Source: Lewinella sp. IMCC34191 (lineage in GTDB: Bacteria > Bacteroidota > Bacteroidia > Chitinophagales > Saprospiraceae). From it: a stretch of DNA of 64,000 nucleotides. Position 1 is the first letter of the stretch. Each line of letters starts with the position of its first letter. The stretch is taken from assembly GCF_003390935.1 (NCBI RefSeq), contig NZ_QNQZ01000002.1, positions 310,001 to 374,000 of the forward strand, read 5' to 3'. Positions 46,438-55,200 of this stretch are shown here, one piece after another. Position numbers and translations under genes: made by a program. The notes under the pieces are model-generated. The model searched no databases. It saw only the letters and a list, made by a program, of their open reading frames with translations, and was not told where the DNA came from.

Positions 46438-47496
46438 TTGAGCGAAATTGTCATGTCAATAAATGGGGTGGACCCCGTTTCCTTGCTCGGGGAGAACAAC
46501 AAAAAGCTGAACCTGATTCGGGCGGCTTACCCCGAGGCTACCGTTACCCAGCGGGGTACCAACATTAAGATCAAGGCCGAGAAACCGGACGCGCAGAAGA
46601 TCAAGCATCACCTGGAACTGATGATGCGGTTGCTTCAGGACAACCGGGAGCTCAGCACCCACACGGTGGAGGACGTGCTGGCGGGCGAGAACCCCTTCCA
46701 GACCCGCCTCGGTACGGGTAGCAAGAACAAGACCATCGTTTTCGGTCGCAACGGCAAGCCCATCAAGGCCCGTACACCCAATCAATTTATGATGATCGAG
46801 GCGGCGGAAGCCAATGACATCGTCTTTGCCGTAGGTCCGGCCGGTACCGGTAAAACCTATACCGCGGTCGCCCTCGCTATCCGCGCCCTGAAGAACAAGC
46901 TGGTAAAGAAGATCATTCTTACCCGGCCCGCCGTAGAGGCGGGAGAGAGCCTCGGCTTCTTGCCCGGCGACCTGCAGGATAAGATCGACCCCTACCTGCG
47001 TCCATTATATGATGCCCTCGACGATATGCTGCCGCGGGAGCGCCTGGACAAATTCCGGGAGGACGGTACGATCGAGATCGCGCCCCTGGCGTACATGCGT
47101 GGCCGAACCCTGGATAACTGCTTTGTCATCATGGACGAAGCGCAGAACACCACCACCTCGCAGATCAAGATGTTCCTCACGCGCCTTGGCCCCTCCGCCA
47201 AGTGTATCGTGACCGGTGACCTGAGCCAGGTGGACCTTCCCCGTAACCAGGTTTCGGGACTTCGGCGGGCCATTACACTGCTTGCACCGATAAAAGGAAT
47301 CAGCGTCATCCGCCTGACCGCCGAGGACGTGGTACGTCACCGCCTGGTGAAAGCGATCATCAAAGCCTACGATGCAGACGACGAAGCCGAGGGCCGGGGC
47401 CGCTTCGGTCCGCCTCCGGAGAGCACTTTTGAGCGCCTGGGAGCGCCTGGTCGTAGCCGAAGAGACGAGGAAATGGAAGAAAATACCGGCGAATAA
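46438..47496 (+). CDS. PhoH-like ATPase
   Basis: 352 residues if TTG at 46438 is used; ATG at 46453 (MSINGVDP) is the alternative. An N-terminal KH-like nucleic-acid-binding part (TVTQRGTNIKIKAEKPDA) precedes the PhoH P-loop ATPase. Walker A is GPAGTGKT at residues 133-140 and Walker B is CFVIMDEAQN, followed by TTTSQIKMFLTRLG and GDLSQVDLP. PhoH proteins are thought to act in RNA metabolism or phosphate stress. A strong hairpin follows the stop. Confidence 0.94.
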   Translation: MSEIVMSINGVDPVSLLGENNKKLNLIRAAYPEATVTQRGTNIKIKAEKPDAQKIKHHLELMMRLLQDNRELSTHTVEDVLAGENPFQTRLGTGSKNKTIVFGRNGKPIKARTPNQFMMIEAAEANDIVFAVGPAGTGKTYTAVALAIRALKNKLVKKIILTRPAVEAGESLGFLPGDLQDKIDPYLRPLYDALDDMLPRERLDKFREDGTIEIAPLAYMRGRTLDNCFVIMDEAQNTTTSQIKMFLTRLGPSAKCIVTGDLSQVDLPRNQVSGLRRAITLLAPIKGISVIRLTAEDVVRHRLVKAIIKAYDADDEAEGRGRFGPPPESTFERLGAPGRSRRDEEMEENTGE

Positions 47497-47530
47497 GCCG
47501 ATTTGTTGTTTATTTTATATTCCGTAAACT

Positions 47531-47564
47531 AAGAAAGCCAGTGCCGTAAAGCACTGGCTTTCTT
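47531..47564. terminator. Terminator hairpin after the PhoH gene
   Basis: AAGAAAGCCAGTGC-CGTAAA-GCACTGGCTTTCTT, a perfect 14-bp stem with a 6-base loop and A/T-rich outer ends. Confidence 0.88.
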
Positions 47565-47757
47565 GCGTTTATGGAATATTGAACGGTTTTCCGTTCGTTT
47601 ATAGGCCTTTTATTGTATTGAAAAGTGCTGCAATTCCCGGGCCTAGTTGCACCCATCTTTGGAATACAATCAGCGGAAACGCAGATACAGCTACTCATGA
47701 AAACGCCTAACCGAATCCATTCACACGGTCACCTTCTGATCACAACCTGTACCGATC

Positions 47758-47781
47758 ATGGTAGAAGATATCATCCTGTAA
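47758..47781 (+). CDS. Mini-ORF MVEDIIL, copy 1
   Basis: ATG-GTA-GAA-GAT-ATC-ATC-CTG-TAA encodes seven residues that echo the VVEDIV core of the tandem-repeat proteins downstream. An almost identical 8-codon frame (one synonymous change) lies at 48940-48963 on the far side of the repeat genes, and the match extends a few bases beyond the stop. It lies 84 bases upstream of the first repeat gene, with a small terminator-like hairpin between. It could be a translated peptide, a leader peptide or an orphan repeat unit. Translation is unproven; conservation of start, frame and stop is the evidence. Confidence 0.45.
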   Translation: MVEDIIL

Positions 47782-47814
47782 ACGGACCACTTTTCGGTTT
47801 AGTACTTCTCTTTT

Positions 47815-47832
47815 AACCCCCTTTGGGTTTTT
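47815..47832 (+). terminator. Small terminator-like hairpin between mini-ORF and repeat gene A
   Basis: AACCC-CCTTT-GGGTT followed by TTT, ending about 32 bases before the ATG of the first repeat gene. The stem is short (5 bp), so this may be a weak terminator or attenuator rather than a full stop. Confidence 0.4.
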
Positions 47833-47864
47833 AATCATTGTCTCAATTCTCAATCAAACTACTT

Positions 47865-48329
47865 ATGGCTTTCCTTAACGAACTACTTTCTCCAGAAATT
47901 GTCTCCACCGCCCAAACTGCGGTCGACTACCTCAACAGCCTGGTCGGCAGCATCGTCGTCGAAGACATCGTAACCTATGCGCAGCATAACATCGTCGTCG
48001 AAGACATCGTGACCCGCGGCGCCGAAATGGCCAGCAATAACATCGTCGTCGAGGACATCGTGACCCGCGGCGCCGAAATGGCCAGCAACAACATCGTCGT
48101 CGAGGACATCGTAACCCGCGGCGCCGAAATGGCCAGCAACAACATCGTCGTCGAAGACATCGTGACCCGCGGCGCCGAAATGGCCAGCAATAACATCGTC
48201 GTCGAAGACATCGTAACCCGCGGCGCCGAAATGGCCAGCAATAACATCGTCGTCGAAGACATCGTGACCCGCGGCGCCGAAATGGCCAGCAATAACATCG
48301 TCGTCGAAGACATCGTAACCCGCGCCTAA
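47865..48329 (+). CDS. Tandem-repeat protein A (IVVEDIVTRGAEMASNN repeats)
   Basis: 154 residues from ATG at 47865. A short N-terminal segment (MAFLNELLSPEIVSTA, then QTAVDYLNSLVGS) is followed by eight IVVEDIVT motifs. The first repeat is 13 residues (ends TYAQHN), then come six exact 17-residue units IVVEDIVTRGAEMASNN, and the protein stops at IVVEDIVTRA. There is no signal peptide, cysteine or TM segment. The units are nearly identical in DNA too, differing mainly at synonymous sites, so the array expanded or is homogenised recently. Gene B, 68 bp downstream, has the same layout. No family recognised. Possibilities are a multi-core peptide precursor, a self-assembling beta-rich protein or a peptide decoy. 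The hydrophobic I-V-V / acidic E-D pattern favours beta structure. Confidence 0.75.
   Translation: MAFLNELLSPEIVSTAQTAVDYLNSLVGSIVVEDIVTYAQHNIVVEDIVTRGAEMASNNIVVEDIVTRGAEMASNNIVVEDIVTRGAEMASNNIVVEDIVTRGAEMASNNIVVEDIVTRGAEMASNNIVVEDIVTRGAEMASNNIVVEDIVTRA
47952..48323 (+). repeat. 51-bp coding tandem repeat array in gene A
   Basis: Motif starts lie at 47952, 47991, 48042, 48093, 48144, 48195, 48246 and 48297: one 39-bp spacing, then an exact 51-bp period. Units differ at few positions (GAA/GAG for Glu, GTA/GTG for Val, AAT/AAC). There are no spacers, so it is not a CRISPR array. Confidence 0.95.
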
Positions 48330-48397
48330 ATCTCCCCCCCCACCTTAATCCATAATCAGAATTTTAGCCAAAATTCGTCCTCTTTAAATCTCATCTC

Positions 48398-48856
48398 TTG
48401 GAATTCTTCACTTACCTCCTGTCTCCCGAAACCTTGGAATCCACCCGTGCCGCCTTTGAAAGCCTGGGCGACCTGACTCCAAGCATTGTAGTCGAAGACA
48501 TTGTTACCTACGCAAATATCGTAGTAGAAGATATTGTAACCCGCGGCAGCCAACTTGCCAGCAGCAACATCGTCGTCGAAGACATCGTAACCCGCGGTGC
48601 CGAGATGGCCAGCAACAACATCGTCGTCGAGGACATCGTAACCCGCGGTGCCGAGATGGCCAGCAACAACATCGTCGTCGAGGACATCGTAACCCGCGGT
48701 GCCGAGATGGCCAGCAACAACATCGTCGTCGAGGATATCGTAACCCGCGGTGCCGAGATGGCCAGCAGCAATATCGTTGTCGAGGACATTGTTACCCGCG
48801 GAAGCGAACTAGCTACCTCGAACATCGTTGTGGAGGACATTGTTACCCGCGCTTAA
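48398..48856 (+). CDS. Tandem-repeat protein B (paralogue of A)
   Basis: 152 residues from a TTG start at 48398. That codon aligns exactly with the ATG of gene A (MAFLNELLSPE / xEFFTYLLSPE), and no in-frame ATG lies upstream. The N-terminal segment keeps LLSPE, spaced Ser/Ala/Leu positions and SIVVEDIVTYA. Eight IVVEDIVT motifs follow: the first unit is 11 residues, then six 17-residue units, then IVVEDIVTRA and stop. The outer units are divergent (GSQLASSN, GSELATSN) and the inner ones match gene A, as in arrays that expand from the middle. Unit count and end structure equal those of gene A, arguing that copy number matters. Probably one transcript with A. Confidence 0.72.
   Translation: MEFFTYLLSPETLESTRAAFESLGDLTPSIVVEDIVTYANIVVEDIVTRGSQLASSNIVVEDIVTRGAEMASNNIVVEDIVTRGAEMASNNIVVEDIVTRGAEMASNNIVVEDIVTRGAEMASSNIVVEDIVTRGSELATSNIVVEDIVTRA
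48485..48847 (+). repeat. 51-bp coding tandem repeat array in gene B
   Basis: Motif starts lie at 48485, 48518, 48569, 48620, 48671, 48722, 48773 and 48824: one 33-bp spacing, then an exact 51-bp period. The second unit (GTA-GTA-GAA-GAT-ATT-GTA) uses the same codons as the mini-ORFs (GTA-GAA-GAT-ATT), linking the mini-ORFs to this array. Confidence 0.95.
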
Positions 48857-48939
48857 GCGAAGGGGCTATCCCTCCCAAGGACAGATCTGATTATACTTTG
48901 AACACACGATCCCCACGGGGAGCAAAACACAAACCCACC

Positions 48940-48963
48940 ATGGTAGAAGATATTATCCTGTAA
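48940..48963 (+). CDS. Mini-ORF MVEDIIL, copy 2
   Basis: ATG-GTA-GAA-GAT-ATT-ATC-CTG-TAA, 84 bases after the stop of gene B and 28 bases before the end of the convergent helical-protein gene. A TATACTTTG sequence about 40 bases upstream (48893-48901) resembles a Bacteroidota -7 element, so it may have its own short transcript. Identical peptide and near-identical DNA to copy 1. Confidence 0.45.
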   Translation: MVEDIIL

Positions 48964-48990
48964 ATCGGCCTAACGAAATCAACACTCGCC

Positions 48991-50544
48991 CTATTTGGAC
49001 GGCATACGCATCCGCCGGCGATCCGGGGCCTTGTTGTCAAGATTTTGAAGCACGATTTCCCACAACGTTTCGTACCGGATCATCTCGGTACTATTCGCCC
49101 TACCCAGCTTTTTAGCCTCCGGGCTGACCATCTTCTGGTAGGTCTTACTTGACTTACGTACCGTTGCCGCCCGGTGAAATTCACATTTGTTGGCGGTCAG
49201 CAACAGCTTAAAGAAGCAGTTGTTCCTTAAGTTCTCGTTATTCATCAGGTAGCGGCTTCCGTAGCGGCTGAGCGCATCCGTGCGATCCATAACCTTGGTA
49301 TACTGCTGCTGAATGATGAAGTAAATAACCTGCAGGATCAAGATCTGGATATTCATCCCTTGCTTGTCCTTGGAATACGACGGTACGTTATTGACAAATT
49401 TGGACAGCTTAAAGTCAGGCAACTGGCCCTGCATTTTGTCGGGATCGATCATCCCGGAAAGGATCAGGATATTGATGTAAGCCTCCAGAATAAACCAGTA
49501 CTCGACGTGCTGTTGCTTCAGCAGGCGTTTCAGCGCTGACCGGTCTACCTGCGCGAGTTGCTCGTAAGCATAATCGTAGTGTCCGGTCTGCAGTCCCAGC
49601 GTGATGGCGTATTCGGAGAGCTTCAGATCGTTGATTGAGTTTTCCGCGATCATCGCCTTCGCCCGCTTAACCTGCAGGTACCCTTCCTTGAAGTCCTTCA
49701 GCTTCACCGAGCATTCAACCCGCGTGAGTGCCATGAGGGAAAGGGATTGATTACCGGCTCCCTTGCAATTACGGAGCACGATCTCCGCCTCGTTGGCCGT
49801 ATGGATCGCCTCCAGGTAGTTTCCTAGAAGGGTCAGGCTGTGGACCTTCATCATATAAAACATGGCCTGCATGGCGGAAACCTTGGGGTATTCCCTAACC
49901 TCCGGTTCACATTCCGCTACAAACTCGGACACCTTAGCCCCTATCTCATTGGGGAGAAGCTTGTGGGTGTAGATCATCCGCCGCATCTCCCGGTACCGAC
50001 TGGTTACCTTATTCAGAATCCATTCCGCGCGAGCGTAGTAGTCAGCCAGTTCCTGGTACTTGGAGAAGCGCTTGTCATCAAAACCAACGCCGAGATAAAG
50101 ACTGGCCAGGATGGATGTAAGACGGCTGTTGATTGGCAGGATCTCATAATCCTGTACGCGTCGGAGGGTCAGATGAGCCAGGTACTTCACGCTCTGCCAG
50201 GCGCGTCGCGTCAGTAACAAACTGATCAGGTTCAGCTGCCGATAACCGTTCACCTGGGCCTCATCGTAATTACGATAGTTGGCCGAGTAGACGTCATCGT
50301 CCATTATAGCCGTAGTAATTAGGTCTCGTAACCTGCCCTTCAGTGCGCGATAAGCAGCGTGGCTGGTAGTAGCTCCGGCGCCGTAAAGGCGTTCGACAAT
50401 CTCCTCTTCTTCCAGATTGCCCTTCTTGATCAGGGCGTGTAGGTCGGCGACCATGGATTGCTTTCCCTTGGCCTTACTGATCTTCAGCAGTTTTCCGATC
50501 TTTTTAGAAGAGGCAACGTCTAAAAGCTCCTGGATATCCTCCAT
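48991..50544 (-). CDS. Helix-rich (TPR-like?) protein, unknown
   Basis: 517 residues, soluble, no signal peptide. The N-terminus (MEDIQELLDVASSKKIGKLL) resembles a small helical domain. The rest is a chain of amphipathic helix pairs (MFYMMKVHSLTLLGNYLEAIHTANEAEIVL; LKLSEYAITLGLQTGHYDYAYEQLAQV) consistent with a TPR-like solenoid. The C-terminus is very basic (KAPDRRRMRMPSK). No family was identified. It converges on the repeat genes with its stop 28 bases from the second mini-ORF. Peptide-binding TPR receptors exist in other phyla, but a link to the mini-ORFs is only a hypothesis. Confidence 0.7.
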   Translation of the reverse strand: MEDIQELLDVASSKKIGKLLKISKAKGKQSMVADLHALIKKGNLEEEEIVERLYGAGATTSHAAYRALKGRLRDLITTAIMDDDVYSANYRNYDEAQVNGYRQLNLISLLLTRRAWQSVKYLAHLTLRRVQDYEILPINSRLTSILASLYLGVGFDDKRFSKYQELADYYARAEWILNKVTSRYREMRRMIYTHKLLPNEIGAKVSEFVAECEPEVREYPKVSAMQAMFYMMKVHSLTLLGNYLEAIHTANEAEIVLRNCKGAGNQSLSLMALTRVECSVKLKDFKEGYLQVKRAKAMIAENSINDLKLSEYAITLGLQTGHYDYAYEQLAQVDRSALKRLLKQQHVEYWFILEAYINILILSGMIDPDKMQGQLPDFKLSKFVNNVPSYSKDKQGMNIQILILQVIYFIIQQQYTKVMDRTDALSRYGSRYLMNNENLRNNCFFKLLLTANKCEFHRAATVRKSSKTYQKMVSPEAKKLGRANSTEMIRYETLWEIVLQNLDNKAPDRRRMRMPSK

Positions 50545-50768
50545 TATGATGTTACGGAATAAGGCTGGAGTGAGCGATTATGAAAAACATAAAGAACTAA
50601 AAACCAACCAGTTACAAAAAATAAGCCTGAAAAATATGCGCAATAGTGTGCTGCAAAATAGTTGAAAATGCTTACTTTTCGATACCTCCGCGCTCTATAT
50701 TTGTACTATCAACAACGGAAAAACACCTAAAACAACTTTTTCAAAATCTAATCTTGAGTTTTATAAAA

Positions 50769-50788
50769 TTGTGTTTGTTCATAGTGTC
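50769..50788 (+). repeat. 20-bp exact repeat, copy 2 (first copy at 35959)
   Basis: TTGTGTTTGTTCATAGTGTC, same orientation as copy 1, inside the candidate small-RNA region and upstream of a terminator. Confidence 0.85.
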
Positions 50789-50894
50789 TCTTTAGTTATA
50801 ATTCGCAACCCTTGAATGTGGGTTTTTCATCAAAGGAGTGGTTGACATAACTAGCCTCGTGTCAGCTTACCGGTTTTAGCGAAATTATAACGAC

Positions 50895-50927
50895 AGCGCC
50901 AACCGCTCTTCGGTTGGCGCTTTTTTT
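50895..50927 (+). terminator. Rho-independent terminator
   Basis: AGCGCCAACCG-CTCTT-CGGTTGGCGCT followed by TTTTTT. There is no protein gene immediately upstream on the plus strand, which supports a non-coding transcript. Confidence 0.88.
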
Positions 50928-51123
50928 ATGCGCCAAACCATCCGAATGGTTGATCATGGCCCCGAAGATAAGCGTTTCCGAGGATTTTAACACGAAAAGT
51001 TTTTAGAGCCCTTCCTCGCGGGGACCCACCGCACCTACCCCGGGCACCGCGAGAAGAGAATTAAAGCCCTGGCCTCGATGAAAAGGGGGGATACGCTTAA
51101 AGGCAACTACCTCGGAAATGTGA
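50928..51123. other. Intergenic, nothing recognised
   Basis: The remainder of the 50545-51123 gap. No ORF, hairpin or repeat of note is seen. Confidence 0.4.
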
Positions 51124-52131
51124 TTACCGGAACATGCCCAGACAGTCGTTGTACCGGTCCGCGTGCCGTCGGCGCTGAAGCTCCTGGCTATTCCCGAAGT
51201 CGATGGTGAAGCTCACTTCGAAAGTCGCTCCCAATCCGCCGGGGACACTACGAAGTGCGGAAATTACGCTGTCGTAGCTGAGCCCAATGCGGAGGATATC
51301 TTCCCGGAAAGTGACCGCGGCGATGAAGCCGTCCGCGTTTCCGAACGCATGCCGGTACCACCCGCCCAGCGAAAAGGCACCGTACCCGAAGTACGCCCCC
51401 AGGTTAAGTTGCTGAAAACTCGCCTGGCTGGTAAACAGGAGGTTGGGCGTGACGTAGGCGGGGCGGCGGGGATTGCTAAACCGCTTGAGATCGAACTGTG
51501 CACCGGTGTGCAGACTAAAGCGTTGGGGCCGGCCGGCGTACAGGTTATCGTCGAGCGCCAGCAGTCCTTCATCGGGTCGGTTTAGGTGTTCGATACTCAG
51601 TCCGGCATAGAGGTTTCTGCCGTAGAGTAAGACTCCGGTCCCCAGATCCACGGAGGTCGTCGATGCCGATTCCAGTTGTTCCTGGGATATGCCGTCCGGG
51701 CCTTCGGTCGGATCGATCACGTCGCCGAAGATCAACCCATTATAGTCTACCCGGCTATCGAGCAGGCCACCACTCAGGCCGATACGGGCGTGGAAATCCT
51801 GGTTGATCCGGACATCGTAAGCGTACACCAGGGCGACCTGGCTCGTCTTGTAGAGTCCATCCAATTGACTGTCGGTCAGCACGCGGATCCCGAAGTTGGA
51901 TGGTGAATTATTCACCGGTTGCTCATAGCTGGCGGCAAACGTGCGGTAAGCACTCGGGTAGCTGGTATGTTGGCTCCGGTAATTGAGGGTGATCCGTGGG
52001 GCGGCGCTCACGCCGGTAAAGGCCGGGTTGAGCTGGAGAGGGGAAGCATAAAATTGCGAGAAGACGGCGTCCTGGGCCTGCACAAGCAGGGGACAGCACA
52101 ATAGGGCAATCAATGCAAGAAGATGATGCAT
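51124..52131 (-). CDS. PorP/SprF family type IX secretion outer-membrane protein
   Basis: 335 residues with a signal peptide (MHHLLALIALLCCPLLVQA). The mature N-terminus QDAVFSQFYASPLQLNPAFTG is diagnostic of PorP/SprF proteins. A beta-barrel-like sequence follows (RITLNYRSQHTSY; VYAYDVRINQDFHARIGLSGG; GAYFGYGAFSLGGWYRH; IGLSYD). PorP-type proteins anchor or export T9SS substrates or gliding adhesins. It is divergent from porU, 154 bp apart. The genome probably has several such paralogues, so which substrate it serves is unknown. Confidence 0.92.
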   Translation of the reverse strand: MHHLLALIALLCCPLLVQAQDAVFSQFYASPLQLNPAFTGVSAAPRITLNYRSQHTSYPSAYRTFAASYEQPVNNSPSNFGIRVLTDSQLDGLYKTSQVALVYAYDVRINQDFHARIGLSGGLLDSRVDYNGLIFGDVIDPTEGPDGISQEQLESASTTSVDLGTGVLLYGRNLYAGLSIEHLNRPDEGLLALDDNLYAGRPQRFSLHTGAQFDLKRFSNPRRPAYVTPNLLFTSQASFQQLNLGAYFGYGAFSLGGWYRHAFGNADGFIAAVTFREDILRIGLSYDSVISALRSVPGGLGATFEVSFTIDFGNSQELQRRRHADRYNDCLGMFR

Positions 52132-52285
52132 GCCTAAAGCTACTCTCTAACGCATCGCTTTCCAAATCCCGCTGCGGGGCGGTCGCCCCACCGACAGGCC
52201 GCCTCCCCCGACCGGCAATCTGCGCCGCGCGGACAACGTTTACCGCCACGCTGCGTATCTTATTTTCGCACCTTATTGACGAACT

Positions 52286-55200
52286 ATGCCGAAGCTTTTC
52301 CCCGCCTTTATCTGCCTATTGCTCTCGGGCGCTATCGGGGCGCAAATCACCGTCCGTCAACAGCTTACGTGGGAAGAACCCACCGTGGTGGAATGGGAAG
52401 GCAACCGCCGAGTGGTCCTGTCGTATATCGTCGGTGACGACGAGAGTGCCCTGCGTACCGGAAAGTTGCCGCCTTTTATCCATACCCTCCGCCCCGCCGA
52501 CGGCCGGTCCTATAGCGTGGAAGTCGTTGAATTAGAAAGCGAATCATTTCTACCCCCTTCCGGCTTCGAGTCGCCTGGAGACACGGACTTCACCTTTAGC
52601 TACTCCTCGGTCCTCCAACCCGAAGGGTGGTCCGGCAAGATCAGCGGTCCTTCGATCATCGCCACCACTGGCGGCCTTCAACGCCTTACTTCGGTTAGTC
52701 TCCGTCTGGTGCCCGGTCCGGGGAAAGTCAATCCGAAATCCCTCAATTTCACGACGCAGTCCGTTCTTCGGGAAGGGGATATCTACAAGATAGCGGTACA
52801 AACGACCGGCGTATACCGGCTGTCGCGTGCCTTCCTGACCGATGCCCTCAAAGTCAGCGGCCTGGATGCCATCGATCCGCGAGATATCAAAATATACGGT
52901 CAGCGTGGTGGGATGCTTCCCGAAACAGTCAATGCAACTCCGCCCGACGATCTCTCCGAACTCGCTATTCACATCGAAGGGGAAGGAGACGGTAGTTTCG
53001 ACGGCGGAGACTACATCCTTTTCTATGCAGAGGGACCGGACCGACAGACCTACGATCCGGTAGGAGATCGCTTTTCGCTGGAAAAAAACATTTACTCCAC
53101 CGAAAACCACTACTATCTCCAGCTTAACGCATCGGGGCGGGGTCGGCGGGTCGGTACCCTTCCAACGGCAGCCGGTGGAACGGTAACCACTGCTTACGAC
53201 GACGTGCAACACTACGAGGAAGACCAGGCAAACATCCTTCACGTACTCAGCAAAACAACCAACAGTCATGGCTCCGGCCAGAGTTGGTGGGGGGACTTTT
53301 TCGAAGGCAGTCGCGAAAAGTCATATCCAACCTTCGTATTCCCCGATCTCGTAACCGAAGAACCCGTGGGCGTACGTGCCCGGATGGCCGTTCGCGCCGA
53401 AGCCTCCAGCCGCTTTTTCGTCAGTGTAAACGGTACCGAGATAGCCAGCAACCTCGCTTCCGCCGTAATTTTTGGCGCGCAGGAGCAGAGTCCGGCAGCC
53501 AGACCCACTACCCTATCCGGCTCGGTCAACGCAGCGAGCGACCGCCTGGATGTCAGGGTTCTTTACCCCCGGATTGGTGGTGGAGGACGCAGTGAAGCCT
53601 GGCTGGATTACGTGCAGTTGCGCGGGCGTCGCCGGCTCAGTTTCGGCGGACGCAAGCAGTTCGCTTTCCGCGATACCCGCACCATTGATGCCGCTTCGGT
53701 CACCTTCGACCTACTCAACCCGCCGGCCGGCGTACGGGTATGGCGGGTGGACGGCCCGGATGTCTGGCAAGCCGGTTTGTCCGGCAACCGGTTTAATGCA
53801 CCCGCCGGGGCGCTCTACGAATATGTAGCCTTCCAGGACAACACCGGTCTGGAGCCGCGCGCCCTGGGCAAAGTCGCCAATCAGAATATCCACGCGATCA
53901 ACCGGGCGGATATGATCATCGTGACCCACCCAGAATTCAAAAGCCAGGCCGAAAACCTGGCCCAGCACCGGCGTGACCACAACGGCTTTACCGTCCAGCT
54001 GGTGACGACGGAGGAGATCTACAATGAATTCAGTAGCGGTCGGGACGACCCCGCCGCCATTCGCAACTTCGTACGGATGGTGTACGAACGGGACCCCGGC
54101 CTGAAGTACCTGCTGCTCTTTGGTGACGGCAGCTTCGACCACCGCAACATCTACAAACTGGGCACCAATTTCATTCCCGTTTTCGAGCACGACGGTAGCC
54201 TGACGGAGGTCAACAGCTTTCCCGCCGATGACTTCTACGGGATCATGACGCCGGCCTTCGGCAGCCAACCCCTTGCCCCGGACCTCAGCATCGCCGTCGG
54301 GCGACTCCCCCTCAAATCGGCCGATGAGGCCAATCCGCTGGTCGACAAGCTCATTCGCTACGATACCGACCCATCCACCTTCGGCGATTGGCGCACCCGC
54401 ATGGTCTTCGTCGGTGATGACGAAGACCGCGGTCGCCACACGATCGACGTCAACCGGGTCGCCAACGCCGTCGAAAGCCGGAAGCCCGACCTGAACTTCG
54501 ACAAACTCTACTTCGATCTCTACCCGCAGCAGAGCATCTCCGCCGGCGAGCGTTACCCCGCCATCACCGAGGGACTCGACCGCGCCGTCTTTCGCGGGGC
54601 CATGGCCGTCACCTATCTGGGGCACGGCGGTCCGCGTGGATGGGCCCAGGAAAGGGTACTGACGATTCCCCAGATCAGAAACTGGACGCGCCCGGAAAGT
54701 TCTCCGGATCCTATTCAGCCCCCCGTATTCATCACGGCCACCTGCACCTTCAGCAATTACGACGATGCCAGCTTCGTCAGTGCCGGTGAGGAGGCCTTGC
54801 TGACCCCCAATGGTGGGGTTATCGCGCTCATGACGACCACGCGGCCGGTCTTCGCTACCCGCAACTACCAACTCACCAATAATACCGTCCAGGCCATGCT
54901 GGATCGCTCCGATGGGGAATGGCCCAGTCTGGGCGATATCATCCGCATCGCCAAGAATGCGACCACCCCGGTGGATGATGTAAACTACCTGCAGGGCGAC
55001 ACGGAAAACGCCCGGAAGTACACCCTGCTCGGCGACCCCGCAACCGTACTAGCCCTGCCCCGCCATAGCGTTCGGACCACCATGATCGACACCCTGCCGG
55101 TGGATATGAGCCGAAGCGATACGGTACGCGCCCTGCAAAAGGTCCGCATCAGCGGGGAAGTCATTACCGTGGATAGCGTCCTGCTGAGCAACTTCAACGG

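Larger units (their letters stand above)
50696..50927 (+). ncRNA. Candidate small RNA between -7-like element and terminator
   Basis: TATATTTG at 50696-50703 fits the Bacteroidota -7 consensus TAnnTTTG, although no TTG is at the usual -33 distance. About 220 bases of A+T-rich, ORF-free DNA follow, containing the 20-bp repeat (50769), a small AACCC/GGGTT hairpin with a T run (50807-50827) and a strong terminator (50895-50927). I could not match it to tmRNA, 6S, RNase P or SRP RNA by eye. Confidence 0.4.

Noticed and set aside
47975-48840. Long antisense ORFs over both repeat arrays (MSSTTMLLLAISAPRVT repeats)
   Set aside because: A stop-free unit of 51 bases (17 codons) is automatically open along the whole array; there is no separate start context, and the frame ends where the repeats end.
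47952-48847. Regular repeats that might be taken for a CRISPR array
   Set aside because: The 51-bp units abut without spacers, keep one reading frame and begin and end with coding segments; this is a coding tandem repeat.
53711-54871. 386-codon minus-strand ORF
   Set aside because: Antisense to the C25 peptidase domain of porU, which has its catalytic His and Cys.
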